The notes under the pieces: generated by a model | The model's input: the letters and a program-made list of their open reading frames with translations, nothing else | Told to the model about the DNA's origin: nothing | The model's database searches: none | Program-made: the position numbers and the translations under genes | DNA from: GCA-2683135 sp964507445 | GTDB taxonomy: Bacteria; Planctomycetota; GCA-002687715 | Direction: 5' to 3' | Length of the DNA: 64,000 nucleotides | Assembly (NCBI GenBank): GCA_964507445.1 | Contig: CAZDQF010000018.1 | Location: 41,516 to 105,515, forward strand | Shown: positions 18,787-27,071 of the stretch, in pieces | Layout: every line of letters starts with the position of its first letter | Position numbering within the stretch: position 1 is the first letter of the stretch

Positions 18787-19752
18787 CTATCTCAGCTTCT
18801 CCGTGATGGCCGGGACCAGATCGAACAAGTCCTCCGTGCTCCCGTAGTGGGCGAACTCGAAGATGGGCGCGGTCTCGTCGGTGTTGACGGCGATGATCAG
18901 CTCCGCGTCCTTCATGCCCTCGATGTGCTCGGGGGCGCCGCTGATACCCAGCGCCAGGTAGGCCTTGGGCTTCACCTTCAGCCCTGACTTGCCCACCTGC
19001 CGTGTCTTGGGCAGCCACTTGGAGTCCACGATGGGACGGGAAGAGCAGACCGCTCCGCCGAGGGCGGCGGCCAGCTCCTCGGCCATGGGCAGGTTGTCCG
19101 CGCTGCCGATGCCACGGCCCACGGCTACCAGCACGTCGTGCTGCGTGATATCGACGTCGCTTCCGTCCGGCTCCACCAGGGCCTGGAAGCGCACCTGGGA
19201 CTCGGCGGCGCCGTCGGGGGCCGCCAGGTCCTCTACGGCGGGGGACCCGTCCGCTCGTCCGGCGTCCGTGGGGAAGCACCCGGCCAACACGCTCACCACG
19301 ACCGACGGGCTGTCGGAGGCGGACTCCGCGTAGATCTTGCCAGCGTAGAGTTGCGAGGTGGTGACCACCGCGTCGCCGTCCATGACCACGTCCAGCGCGT
19401 ACGCCACCAGGGGCAGGTCGCAGCTGACGGAAAGGGCGGCGGCCAGGTCCATGCCCATGGACGTGTTGGCTACGAGGGTGAGGCGGGGCGACGCGTGATC
19501 AACTACTGCGGCGAGCGCGGCGGCGTGAGTCTGCGGGTTGAACTGGGCCAGGCCCGGATGTTCGACGCAATAGACCGTGTCCGCCTTGCCCAGCTGCCCG
19601 GCCTTGTCCTTCATGCCGGTGCCCAGCAGGGCCACCCCAACGGCGCCGCCCGTGGCGGCCTTGAGCTCCGCGGCCTTCCCCAGCAGCTCGAACGTGACGT
19701 CCGACAACTCACCGTTGATGTGTTCGGCGACGACGAGGATGTCCTGGCTCAT
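18787..19752 (-). CDS. etfA: Electron transfer flavoprotein, alpha subunit
   Basis: FAD-binding alpha subunit of an electron transfer flavoprotein (321 aa). The N-terminal domain begins DILVVAEHINGELSDVTFELLGKAAEL as in all EtfA proteins. The C-terminal FAD domain shows VAVGRGIGSADNLPMAEELA, SRPIVDSKWLPKTRQVGKSGLKVKPKAYLALGISGAPEH and AVNTDETAPIFEFAHYG in the expected order. It lies between etfB (2-nt gap) and the membrane FeS oxidoreductase (7-nt gap). In sHdr loci of the kind that carry etf genes, EtfAB is thought to accept electrons from the Hdr-like complex; that partnership is inference here. Confidence 0.95.
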   Translation of the reverse strand: MSQDILVVAEHINGELSDVTFELLGKAAELKAATGGAVGVALLGTGMKDKAGQLGKADTVYCVEHPGLAQFNPQTHAAALAAVVDHASPRLTLVANTSMGMDLAAALSVSCDLPLVAYALDVVMDGDAVVTTSQLYAGKIYAESASDSPSVVVSVLAGCFPTDAGRADGSPAVEDLAAPDGAAESQVRFQALVEPDGSDVDITQHDVLVAVGRGIGSADNLPMAEELAAALGGAVCSSRPIVDSKWLPKTRQVGKSGLKVKPKAYLALGISGAPEHIEGMKDAELIIAVNTDETAPIFEFAHYGSTEDLFDLVPAITEKLR

Positions 19753-19754
19753 GG

Positions 19755-20513
19755 TCAGCTCCTCTTCTCGTTGAGCAAGCCCGCGATTCTGGCGGCCACG
19801 TCCTCGGCTGATCCATCGAGCATCTCAGCCCCTTCGCCCTTCTCCGGCGTGTACATGCGCCGGACCGTAGAGCCAGCGTCCACCTCGGCGTCGGAGACCT
19901 CCACCTCTTCGAGCTCGGCCTCCTTCATGATCTGCCGCACGCGGCTCACGGGTGCGTAGCGGGGCGTTTGCCGCGCCGCCTGGATGCCCAGCACGACCTT
20001 GGGCACGACCTCGTATCGGGCCATCACGCCGCCGGCGTACTCCTTGTGGATCGTCAGGGTGTCCCCGGACACGGCCACCTCGCTGACCACGCTGACGCAG
20101 GGGACGCCGAGATACCCGGCAAGCAGGACCCCCAGTTGTCCGTCCCGGTCGTCCGCCGCCTGCACCCCCGTCATCACCACGTCGTACGCCATGCCGGAGA
20201 TGACCGTGCACATGGCCTTGGCGGCGGTGTGGGTGGTGGCGGCCTCATCGACGCCGGTCACCTTCACGGCGCGGTCAGCGCCCTTGGCCAGGGCAGTGAA
20301 CAGCACCTTGTCCGTCTCCTCGCGTTCGATGGCGATGACCGTGACCGTGCCACCGTGCTGCTCCTTGATCTGCACCGCCTCTTCGATGGCGTGTTCGCAG
20401 AACTCGTTGATCTTGTAGCTGAGAAAGTCTCGTTCCAGATCGGTGCCGTCGTCGTTGATTTCCAGTTCTTCGACGAGGTCCGGGACCAGTTTTACGGGTA
20501 CGACAATGTCCAT
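19755..20513 (-). CDS. etfB: Electron transfer flavoprotein, beta subunit
   Basis: The 252-residue beta subunit, which binds AMP or a second FAD and docks to the electron donor. MDIVVPVKLVPDLVEELEI, the recognition-loop region, ALAKGADRAVKVTG, and the nucleotide-binding GVQAADDRDGQLGVLLAGYLGVP are all in family order. The N-terminal KINEFCEHAIEEAVQIKE matches the conserved NPFDEIALEEA block, with a Cys in place of the usual residue. Its gene is 58 nt downstream of the desulfurase-like gene, the widest spacing in the downstream half of the operon. Whether this ETF is bifurcating cannot be told by eye. Confidence 0.95.
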   Translation of the reverse strand: MDIVVPVKLVPDLVEELEINDDGTDLERDFLSYKINEFCEHAIEEAVQIKEQHGGTVTVIAIEREETDKVLFTALAKGADRAVKVTGVDEAATTHTAAKAMCTVISGMAYDVVMTGVQAADDRDGQLGVLLAGYLGVPCVSVVSEVAVSGDTLTIHKEYAGGVMARYEVVPKVVLGIQAARQTPRYAPVSRVRQIMKEAELEEVEVSDAEVDAGSTVRRMYTPEKGEGAEMLDGSAEDVAARIAGLLNEKRS

Positions 20514-20571
20514 GGTCGGGAGAGCCTAACGGTAAGCGCCGGGATTGTCTTGAGGGACCGCGGGCGTGGGA

Positions 20572-22041
20572 TCAGGCGTCCGCCAGCCACGCGTCCACGG
20601 CCCCCTTGATGGAGAACAGCCGGGTGTGGTCGAACTTGAAGGTCTTGTGGGTGTAGTCGCCGTTTTCCTGGCGGTCGTACTGCTCTTCGTACGTCTCGCG
20701 GTTGTCCACCAGATCCTGGACCGCCTTGATGAGCAGATCGACGTCCGCCTTGCTGTTGTAGATCCCGAAGGACGCCCGGACCATCCCTCGATGCAGGTCG
20801 GCGAGGCGCTCGATCTCTTCGTCGGACAGGTCGTCGGACTCCTCCGACAGGACCTCGGTGATCATCTCGCGGACGTAGGGGTGGGCGCAGAAGCACTCGT
20901 TGCGGACGGCGATGTTGAAGTAGTCGTTGAGCACCGCAGCGGCCATGGCGTGATCCACGTCGCGGACGTTGAAGGAGACGGCGCCGGCCCGCTCGCAGGC
21001 GTCGCAGTCGCTCTCGCCGTAGATGATCACCTGAGGGATGCGGCTGAGTTTGTCGATGGTGTACCGGATGATGGCGTCTTCCTCTTCGGCGATGGCGTCC
21101 ATGCCGACCCTGTTGAGGGCGTAGAGGGAGGCCGCCAATCCGATGGCGCCGGTGATGTTGGGGGTCCCGGCCTCTTCCCGGTCGGGGAAGGACTCGGTGA
21201 TCATGTAGCGGTTGACGTAGACGTCATCCACCATGCCGCCCCCCACGTCCTGGGGCTCGACCCCTTGGAACAGCTCTCTGCGAGCCACCACCACCCCTGG
21301 AGAACCGGGGGCGTAGATCTTGTGCCCGGAGAAGATCACCACGTCCAGGTCCTGGGCCGGGTCGTCGTTGCCGGACATGCGGATCGGGAGGTGGGCCGCC
21401 ATCTGAGCGGCGTCCACCACCACGAGGGCGCCGTGGGCGTGGGCCAGCTTCGCGATCTCGTAGATGGGGTTGACGATGCCGGTCACGTTGGAGACTCCGG
21501 TGACCGCCACGTAGTTCACGTTGTCGCCGTGCTCCTCGAGCGCCTCTTTGAGGCGCTCCATGTGGATCTGTCCGATGGACTTCTTCGCCATCTCAGCGGG
21601 CACGTGGACGACCTTGGCGAAGTGCTTGCGGTGGGGGAGATCGTTGGAGTGGTGCTCCATGATGGACGTGATCACCACGTTCCGATCCGGGCGCTTGTCT
21701 CGCAGCGCGCGAGCGACCCGGTTGATGCCGGCGGTGGTGCCACTGCCGACGAAGAAGGCGGTGTGATCCTCCGGGTCGGCGTTGAGGAAGTCCAGCACCA
21801 TGCCGTGGGTCCACTTGTACTCGGACGTGGACAGCTTGGCGCCGAAGTGGAGGACGCTGTGGGTGTTGGAGTAGTAGGGCTGGAACCGGGCGAGGGTGTC
21901 CTCCACCACCTGCAGCCGCAGAGTGCTGGCCGTGCTGTCCAGGTAGACGCGGCGGGAGCACTCGCCGTTGGCGAGGTCGTATTCCACGTCCAATCCCACC
22001 GCCGCCGACGCCAGCTTCCCGAGCAATCCGTCGCCGCTCAT
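20572..22041 (-). CDS. Class V aminotransferase / cysteine desulfurase-like protein in the sHdr operon
   Basis: A 489-residue PLP enzyme of the SufS/CsdA-like class V family. Visible features are YLDSTASTLRL at the N-terminus, THSVLHFGAKLSTSEYKWTH, EHHSNDLPHRK, the PLP-Asp region VVVDAAQMAAH, the PLP lysine in FSGHKIYAPGSPGVVVARR, and a cysteine-bearing loop RNECFCAHPYVR where SufS has its catalytic Cys. It is about 80 residues longer than SufS, with an acidic insert near 390-405 and a C-terminal tail of about 45 residues rich in charged and aromatic residues. It overlaps the fused sHdrC2B2 gene by ATGA. Release of sulfane sulfur from cysteine or a related thiol for TusA is a reasonable inference; a transaminase or C-S lyase role is the alternative. 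Confidence 0.85.
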   Translation of the reverse strand: MSGDGLLGKLASAAVGLDVEYDLANGECSRRVYLDSTASTLRLQVVEDTLARFQPYYSNTHSVLHFGAKLSTSEYKWTHGMVLDFLNADPEDHTAFFVGSGTTAGINRVARALRDKRPDRNVVITSIMEHHSNDLPHRKHFAKVVHVPAEMAKKSIGQIHMERLKEALEEHGDNVNYVAVTGVSNVTGIVNPIYEIAKLAHAHGALVVVDAAQMAAHLPIRMSGNDDPAQDLDVVIFSGHKIYAPGSPGVVVARRELFQGVEPQDVGGGMVDDVYVNRYMITESFPDREEAGTPNITGAIGLAASLYALNRVGMDAIAEEEDAIIRYTIDKLSRIPQVIIYGESDCDACERAGAVSFNVRDVDHAMAAAVLNDYFNIAVRNECFCAHPYVREMITEVLSEESDDLSDEEIERLADLHRGMVRASFGIYNSKADVDLLIKAVQDLVDNRETYEEQYDRQENGDYTHKTFKFDHTRLFSIKGAVDAWLADA

Positions 22042-23321
22042 GCCTCTGCTCCCATGGACTCGACCACGAGTTCGATGATGTCCTTGACCAGCAGGTTCCC
22101 TTCATTGCCGGTGGACTTCACAGCGTCTTCGAACCGGGAGACCTCGAGGGGGCAGCACACGGCGAGGACGTCCGCCCCGGTCTCCACCGCTTCGATGACC
22201 CGTTGCTCGGAGAGCCGCATGGCCACGTGGTCCGACATGTGCCCGTCCAACCACATGCCGCCGCCACCGCCGCCACAGCAGTAGCTGTTTTCGCGGCAAC
22301 GACCCATCTCCGTCAGCTCGACGCCGGGGATGGCCTTGAGCATGTTGCGAGGCGCCTCGTACTCGCCGTTGTGACGGCCGAGGTAGCAGGGGTCGTGGAA
22401 GGTGACCTTGACGCCCAGGTCGTGCTTCATCCCCAGCTCGGCCATGCGTCCTTCGAGGAAGGTGGTGTAGTGGATCGTCTCGAAGAACTTGCCCCCGAGC
22501 TTCGGGTATTCGTGGCGGAACGCGTTGAGGGCGTGTGGGTCGGTGACGAGCACCTTCTTCGCCTTGTAGCGCTTGAACTGCTTGATGTTGTGTTCCGCGC
22601 ACTCCTCGAACAGCCCTTGTTCGCCCGCCAGCCGCTGGCTGTCGCAGGAGCACTTCTCCTCGGCGCCGAGGATGCCGTAATCAACGCCCAGGTGGTTCAG
22701 GACGCGGGCAAGAGCCACGCTGGCGTCAACACCGCGGGGGTGATAGCTCGGGTAGCACTCGACGAACCACAGGTAGTCCGCCTTCTTCTTCTCCTTCATG
22801 AGTGGGACGTCGTAGGGTGACTTCTTCGCCCACGCGGCCCGCTTCTTCGGAGACTCGCCCATGGGGTTGCCGTAGTCCACGGTGTTCTGGAACACCTCCT
22901 GAAGCTCGTCGGGCACGTTGCCCTTGAGCACCGCCTCCTGCCGGACGGCGGGCATGATCTGGATCATGTCCACCTCCTTGGGGCACACCCGGAGGCAGTT
23001 CATGCAGGTGGTGCACTGCCAGGTGTCGTTGCTGTCGAAGAGGTCCTGTCCGGTCTGAACCCGGCGGAAGATCTTACGGGGGCCGTAGTCGCCGACGATG
23101 TCCACGGGGCACACCGGGACGCATTGGGCGCACTGGTAGCACCAGCCGAGGGACTCGCCGCCCTCCACGTCCGTGACCTTCTCCAGCAGCTCGGGGGTGT
23201 AGTCCCAGATCACCCGCTGCTCGAACATGCGGTTCCAGTGGCCGGAGATGTCCATGCCTTCCTGGATCACATGTTCCTTCTCGACGATGCGTTCGGGGTC
23301 TACGTTAGGGGTTCGGGGCAC
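22038..23321 (-). CDS. sHdrC2-sHdrB2 fusion (HdrD-like FeS protein)
   Basis: A 427-residue fusion equivalent to the separate sHdrC2 and sHdrB2 subunits. The N-terminal part has two [4Fe-4S] motifs, CYQCAQCVPVCP (61-72) and CTTCMNCLRVCP (103-114). The C-terminal part has two CCG domains: C189 with C224/C226, and HDPCYLGRHN (C312), YCCGGGGGG (C348-C349) and VCCPLEV (C389-C390), where a noncubane [4Fe-4S] cluster would form. The second CCG domain closely parallels that of the membrane FeS oxidoreductase at the operon end. The start is a GTG, one base past the TAA of the preceding gene. Fused C2B2 subunits together with etfAB mark the version of sHdr that differs from the classical C1B1A-hyp-C2B2 set (family knowledge, from memory). 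Confidence 0.88.
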   Translation of the reverse strand: MPRTPNVDPERIVEKEHVIQEGMDISGHWNRMFEQRVIWDYTPELLEKVTDVEGGESLGWCYQCAQCVPVCPVDIVGDYGPRKIFRRVQTGQDLFDSNDTWQCTTCMNCLRVCPKEVDMIQIMPAVRQEAVLKGNVPDELQEVFQNTVDYGNPMGESPKKRAAWAKKSPYDVPLMKEKKKADYLWFVECYPSYHPRGVDASVALARVLNHLGVDYGILGAEEKCSCDSQRLAGEQGLFEECAEHNIKQFKRYKAKKVLVTDPHALNAFRHEYPKLGGKFFETIHYTTFLEGRMAELGMKHDLGVKVTFHDPCYLGRHNGEYEAPRNMLKAIPGVELTEMGRCRENSYCCGGGGGGMWLDGHMSDHVAMRLSEQRVIEAVETGADVLAVCCPLEVSRFEDAVKSTGNEGNLLVKDIIELVVESMGAEA

Positions 23322-23323
23322 GG

Positions 23324-24076
23324 TTACGCTCCGACCGGCGCCTGGCGCGGGCCCAATCGATTCACGCCCAGGAGTCGCCGGCAGAACTCCGGCAGCCCTG
23401 GCATGACCTTGTTGAATTCATTGGTCATCCGCATCTTCAGCACGGTGTACGCATAGACCACGTACACGCAGGAGAGGAAGACGTCGGTGCCGAAGATGTT
23501 CCGGCTGATGCTCTGGAAGCCGGCGGCTTCGCCGACTTCGTGGACGAACGCGGTGGCGCGCCCGACCTTCATGTAGATGTCGCCTGGCGTGTCGCCGGTG
23601 TAGTCGTAGGCGGCGGTGGTGACCAGCGGGAGGGCACCCGTCCTGGTCCGGGGGTCCCAGATCCACCGGGTCCACAGCCAGTAGCGGTCAGGGCAAGTGA
23701 AGTGGAGGAGCTCGCTCGCCACGTCAACGGCGGCGTTGTCCTCCATTTCCTCGAAGGCGTCGGTGAACTCATCCAGCCGTTGTTTGATCGCGTCTTCGCC
23801 GTAGAGCAGGCCAGCGAAGCGCCCTCGCATGTCCTCGAGGGGTACCGCCAGGAGCGCCTTCCGGGTCTTACCGCGGGCGGCGAAAACACGACGGAAGACC
23901 TCCTTCAGGTCGTCTTCGGAGAGGTCCCCGACGCGCTCCTGGTGGAGGGTCTCCTGGAACCACTCCGACTTCTGTCCCACCTCGTCGCAGATGGCGGCGA
24001 GCGTGCCCTCATTGACCTTGTCGAGGGTCTCCTTCATGAACTCCTTGGCGGTTTCCGTGTCAACGACCTGGTCCAT
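23324..24076 (-). CDS. Conserved sHdr-cluster protein (Hyp/sHdrH-like)
   Basis: A 250-residue protein in the position, between sHdrA and sHdrC2B2, that is occupied by the conserved hypothetical subunit of sHdr clusters. I identify it mainly by that position and size. The sequence is soluble at the N-terminus with acidic helices (EFMKETLDKVNEGTLAAICDE), has a Trp/Tyr-rich centre (CPDRYWLWTRWIWDP) and a hydrophobic stretch near the C-terminus (FLSCVYVVYAYTVLKMRM) that could bind a membrane or a protein partner. There is no cofactor motif. It begins 7 nt after sHdrA. Confidence 0.75.
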   Translation of the reverse strand: MDQVVDTETAKEFMKETLDKVNEGTLAAICDEVGQKSEWFQETLHQERVGDLSEDDLKEVFRRVFAARGKTRKALLAVPLEDMRGRFAGLLYGEDAIKQRLDEFTDAFEEMEDNAAVDVASELLHFTCPDRYWLWTRWIWDPRTRTGALPLVTTAAYDYTGDTPGDIYMKVGRATAFVHEVGEAAGFQSISRNIFGTDVFLSCVYVVYAYTVLKMRMTNEFNKVMPGLPEFCRRLLGVNRLGPRQAPVGA

Positions 24077-24083
24077 GGGTCTC

Positions 24084-25139
24084 TCAGGCCAGGGCGGCCT
24101 TGCGGACCGACGTGATGGCCTTCATGGCGGCCGCAGAGGCAGAGGAGATGGAGTCCTCCATGTCCGCCGGGCCGGTGGCCGCGCCGCAGGCGTAGACGCC
24201 GTCCACCGAGGTCGCCACCGTGTTCAAGCAGCCGCCCGTGGTGTCGATGAAGTTGTACTGGTTGAGCTTGGTCCCGAAGATCTCGGCCATCTCTCGGGTG
24301 CCGGAGCTGGGCTCCATGCCGACCGAGAGCACGACCATGTCCATGGGCACCTCCATGGGCCGTCCCATGGTGGTGTCCTCGCCCCGCACGATGAGGCGGT
24401 CGCCCTTCTTGATGATCTCTGTGGCGATTCCCTTGACGTAGTTGACCTTGTACTTCTCCTGGGACGGCCAGTAGATCTCGTTCTCCCAGTACCCGTACAT
24501 GCGCATGTCGATGTAGAAGATGAAGACCTTGCAGTCCGGCACCAGCTGACGAACTTCGATGGACTCCTTGGCGGCGACGCCGCAGCACACCTTGGAGCAG
24601 TACTCGTTGCCGATCTGGCGGTCGCGAGAGCCGACGCACTGGATGAAACACAGGCGCTTGGGTGGCTCGCCGGTGGACGGCTTGACCACCTTCTTGGCTT
24701 TGAGCATCTTCTCCAGATCTACCAGCGTGATCACGTCCTCGTACTCGTAGTAGCCGTACTGCTGGGTCTCGCGCCCCGGATCGAAGTGCTGGAACCCGGT
24801 GGCGATGACCACCGAGCCCACGGAGACCTTGTCCGACTCCTTGCTGTTGGTGATGGTGACCTCGAAGTTCCCCACTGCGCCGGTGGCGGCGGTCACCGTG
24901 GACCCGAGGCGCAGTTCCACGTTGGGGTTGTTGACTATGGCAGAGGCCATCTCGGCCATCGCCTCACCGGCGTCCCGGAAGTCCGGGGTCAGGGCCGCGT
25001 AGCTGGCGAGCTCGGGCGTGCCGCCGAGCTCGTTACGCTTCTCGACCACGATCGCCTTGTAACCCAGGTCGGCGATGCCGCGGGCCGCTTCGATCCCGGC
25101 GGGGCCGCCGCCGATGACCAGTATCGGTTGATCAGACAT
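24084..25139 (-). CDS. shdrA: sHdrA, FAD/FeS subunit of the sulfur-oxidising Hdr-like complex
   Basis: A 351-residue HdrA-like flavoprotein of the short, sulfur-oxidiser type; methanogen HdrA is about twice as long. The FAD dinucleotide-binding motif ILVIGGGPAGIEAARG is at residues 6-21. The family cysteine block CFIQCVGSRDRQ (C164, C168) and EYCSKVCCGVAAKES (C181, C185, C186) would hold a [4Fe-4S] cluster. A second FAD segment, TSVDGVYACGAATGPADMEDSI, lies near the end. The ATG at 25139 has GGAGG at a good distance, and overlaps the end of sHdrB1 by 8 nt. It would be the electron-collecting core of the complex that oxidises LbpA-bound sulfur. Confidence 0.93.
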   Translation of the reverse strand: MSDQPILVIGGGPAGIEAARGIADLGYKAIVVEKRNELGGTPELASYAALTPDFRDAGEAMAEMASAIVNNPNVELRLGSTVTAATGAVGNFEVTITNSKESDKVSVGSVVIATGFQHFDPGRETQQYGYYEYEDVITLVDLEKMLKAKKVVKPSTGEPPKRLCFIQCVGSRDRQIGNEYCSKVCCGVAAKESIEVRQLVPDCKVFIFYIDMRMYGYWENEIYWPSQEKYKVNYVKGIATEIIKKGDRLIVRGEDTTMGRPMEVPMDMVVLSVGMEPSSGTREMAEIFGTKLNQYNFIDTTGGCLNTVATSVDGVYACGAATGPADMEDSISSASAAAMKAITSVRKAALA

Positions 25140-26325
25140 CGACCTCCTCCCATGCCAGGTTCTGCCGTTTGCCGTCCTTGATCTCATCCACCACCTGCTG
25201 GAACTCCGCCCAGGCCTTCTCGTGGTCCACGCCGAGCTTCTCGAGGAAGGGCTTGTTGTCAGTGCTGTGCCAGTGGAGTTGCAACACCTTGTAGGGATGC
25301 GCGCCCATGGCGAGGGCGGCGATCTGTGAGTCGGACATGACGGGCAGCCCCACGTTCTTGTCGTGGGCCTTGGCCGCGAACTGGCTCTGGTCGAGGGTGG
25401 TGACGCAGCCCGTGTCGTGGCTGATGAGGACGTCCGGGTCGGCCTCCTCCTTCATGACCTCGATCTTCCTCTGCACGGCGAAGGACCGAGAGAAGTCGCG
25501 GGACACCAGGATGTGCCTGAACCCGAACCCGCAGCAGTCGTACCAGGTGGAGTAGTCGCGGACGTCCACCCCTAGAGACTGGAGCGTGGACGTGATGATG
25601 GCGGAGCGTTGATTGCCGTACACCTCCGGGGCGTAGACCGCGTCTTCGCCGATCAGCTTGTGGTAGTGGCACGCGGGATGGATGGTGGCGGCGATGTGGT
25701 CCATGGGCACCACCTGGTGCTCCGCGATGCGATCGCGCATGGCGTGAATCCACTCGCTGTAATGGACGACCTCCTCCGGCATGATCAGCTTCTTACCGAG
25801 CTTGGCCAGGATCTCGCGCACCTGACGCCGCAGCTCGGGGCTGTGGATCAACTGCTGCCGCGTCTCCTTGTAGTGACCGAAGCTGGTGGCGCAGTGGATG
25901 ATCGGGAAGTAGCCCGTCTCGTGGGCCGCGGAGAAGTTGCGCATGGCTACGGCTGCCTGCGCCGCGGCGTTGGACGTGGCGGACGCGTAGTAGTTCCACG
26001 CGGTGCACGATGTCTGGTCCGTGGGATCGTTGTGGTCCAGCCCCAGCTTGCGGTTGATCCAGAAGACCGAGGTGGAGTACCCCGGGATGTGCCCGCACTG
26101 CCCGCAGCTCTTGTGGTGCCAGGTCTTCTGGACCGGGATCTTCTTGATGCGGCCGTACTTGTTCTGCACCTCGATGTACGGCTCCGGGACCCGGTGGACC
26201 TCCCACTCGCCCTCCTTCTCGAGCTGGTCGAGGATGTCGTGGTAGTCCTCCGTCGGTGCCTGGGAGGGGTCGGGCGTGAAGACCCTGTCCTTCGGTTGGT
26301 TGAAGAGCGCGCTGTGAGGGATCAT
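25132..26325 (-). CDS. shdrB1: sHdrB1, CCG-domain subunit of the sulfur-oxidising Hdr-like complex
   Basis: A 397-residue HdrB-like subunit. An N-terminal region without cysteines (about 1-70) is followed by HHKSCGQCGHIPGYSTS, TSCTAWNYYASATS and HCATSFGHYKE, which form the first CCG-type region, and by HPACHYHK, DCCGFGFRH and DTGCVTTLDQSQ, which form the second. The last position reads CxxT rather than the CxxC of classical HdrB, so one usual cysteine is absent. The ATG at 26325 has GGAG 8 nt upstream and is preferred over a GTG at 26358 that overlaps the sHdrC1 stop but lacks a ribosome site. With sHdrC1 it would form one of the two putative catalytic FeS arms. Confidence 0.9.
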   Translation of the reverse strand: MIPHSALFNQPKDRVFTPDPSQAPTEDYHDILDQLEKEGEWEVHRVPEPYIEVQNKYGRIKKIPVQKTWHHKSCGQCGHIPGYSTSVFWINRKLGLDHNDPTDQTSCTAWNYYASATSNAAAQAAVAMRNFSAAHETGYFPIIHCATSFGHYKETRQQLIHSPELRRQVREILAKLGKKLIMPEEVVHYSEWIHAMRDRIAEHQVVPMDHIAATIHPACHYHKLIGEDAVYAPEVYGNQRSAIITSTLQSLGVDVRDYSTWYDCCGFGFRHILVSRDFSRSFAVQRKIEVMKEEADPDVLISHDTGCVTTLDQSQFAAKAHDKNVGLPVMSDSQIAALAMGAHPYKVLQLHWHSTDNKPFLEKLGVDHEKAWAEFQQVVDEIKDGKRQNLAWEEVDV

Positions 26326-26354
26326 CTGATGACTCCGGTGTGCGAAGCAGCTGG

Positions 26355-27059
26355 TCACTCGAAGGAGATGTCGTATCCCTCGTCTTCGAGTTTCTCTTCC
26401 ATGACGTCCTGGAGGATCATGAAGAGGCCCTCATCGACCTCCTTGATCATGTCCATGACGCCTGTCATGTGCCAGATGAGATAGAGCTCCGTGATGGTCT
26501 TCTCATCCACTCGCCAGCTCGTGTCCGTTGTGTGCATCGACTCGGGGGGGAGCGCCTTGCGCCAGTGCTCGAGGTTCTCCGCGATGGCGTTGACGTGTGG
26601 CCCCCAGTCGGGGAACGCGTTGGCCTGCAGCATGTCCGGGGACACCTGGGTGCCGGTCGCCATGATCTTGTAGACCACACGGCCGTAGCCCTCGAGCGCC
26701 TCCTGGGCGCTGGCGAGCCCGTTCTTCACCGCGACCTCGCGCATCAGGGTTATGACGCCGCCTGGGGAGTTCTTCCGCGGGCAGACGTCACACGAGAAGC
26801 ACTGGGAACAGTCCCATACGCTGTCATTGAGCAGCGTGTAGAACAGGTCTACGTCCTCCCGCGCCACGGTCTGGGCGATCTTGCGGGGGCTGAAGTCGTA
26901 GAAGCGGGCGGAGGGGCACGCGGCGACGCAGATACCGCACTCGTAGCAGCCGTACAGGTACTCCTCGAAACGGAGGTCCGCCTTGACCTCCTCGAAGAGC
27001 TGCTCCTTCTCGTCGTAGTCAACGTGGGCGTATTGACGTCCAGATAGGTCCAGGGGCAC
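26355..27059 (-). CDS. shdrC1: sHdrC1, ferredoxin-like subunit of the sulfur-oxidising Hdr-like complex
   Basis: A 234-residue HdrC-like protein with two [4Fe-4S] motifs: CYECGICVAACP (38-49) and CSQCFSCDVCP (84-94). The second is compact, CxxCxxCxxC, one residue shorter than the usual CxxCxxCxxxC. The remainder is helical, with WRVDEKTITELYLIWHMTGVMDMI near the C-terminus, as in other HdrC proteins. Translation starts at a GTG at 27059 with GGAG 7 nt upstream. It is the first subunit gene of the hdr block and follows lbpA by 12 nt. Confidence 0.92.
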   Translation of the reverse strand: MPLDLSGRQYAHVDYDEKEQLFEEVKADLRFEEYLYGCYECGICVAACPSARFYDFSPRKIAQTVAREDVDLFYTLLNDSVWDCSQCFSCDVCPRKNSPGGVITLMREVAVKNGLASAQEALEGYGRVVYKIMATGTQVSPDMLQANAFPDWGPHVNAIAENLEHWRKALPPESMHTTDTSWRVDEKTITELYLIWHMTGVMDMIKEVDEGLFMILQDVMEEKLEDEGYDISFE

Positions 27060-27071
27060 TTGGAGGCTCCA

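Noticed and set aside
23324..24076. Assigning a catalytic role to the hypothetical sHdr-cluster protein
   Set aside because: It has no cofactor or catalytic motif; identification rests on its position, so I only call it the conserved cluster protein.
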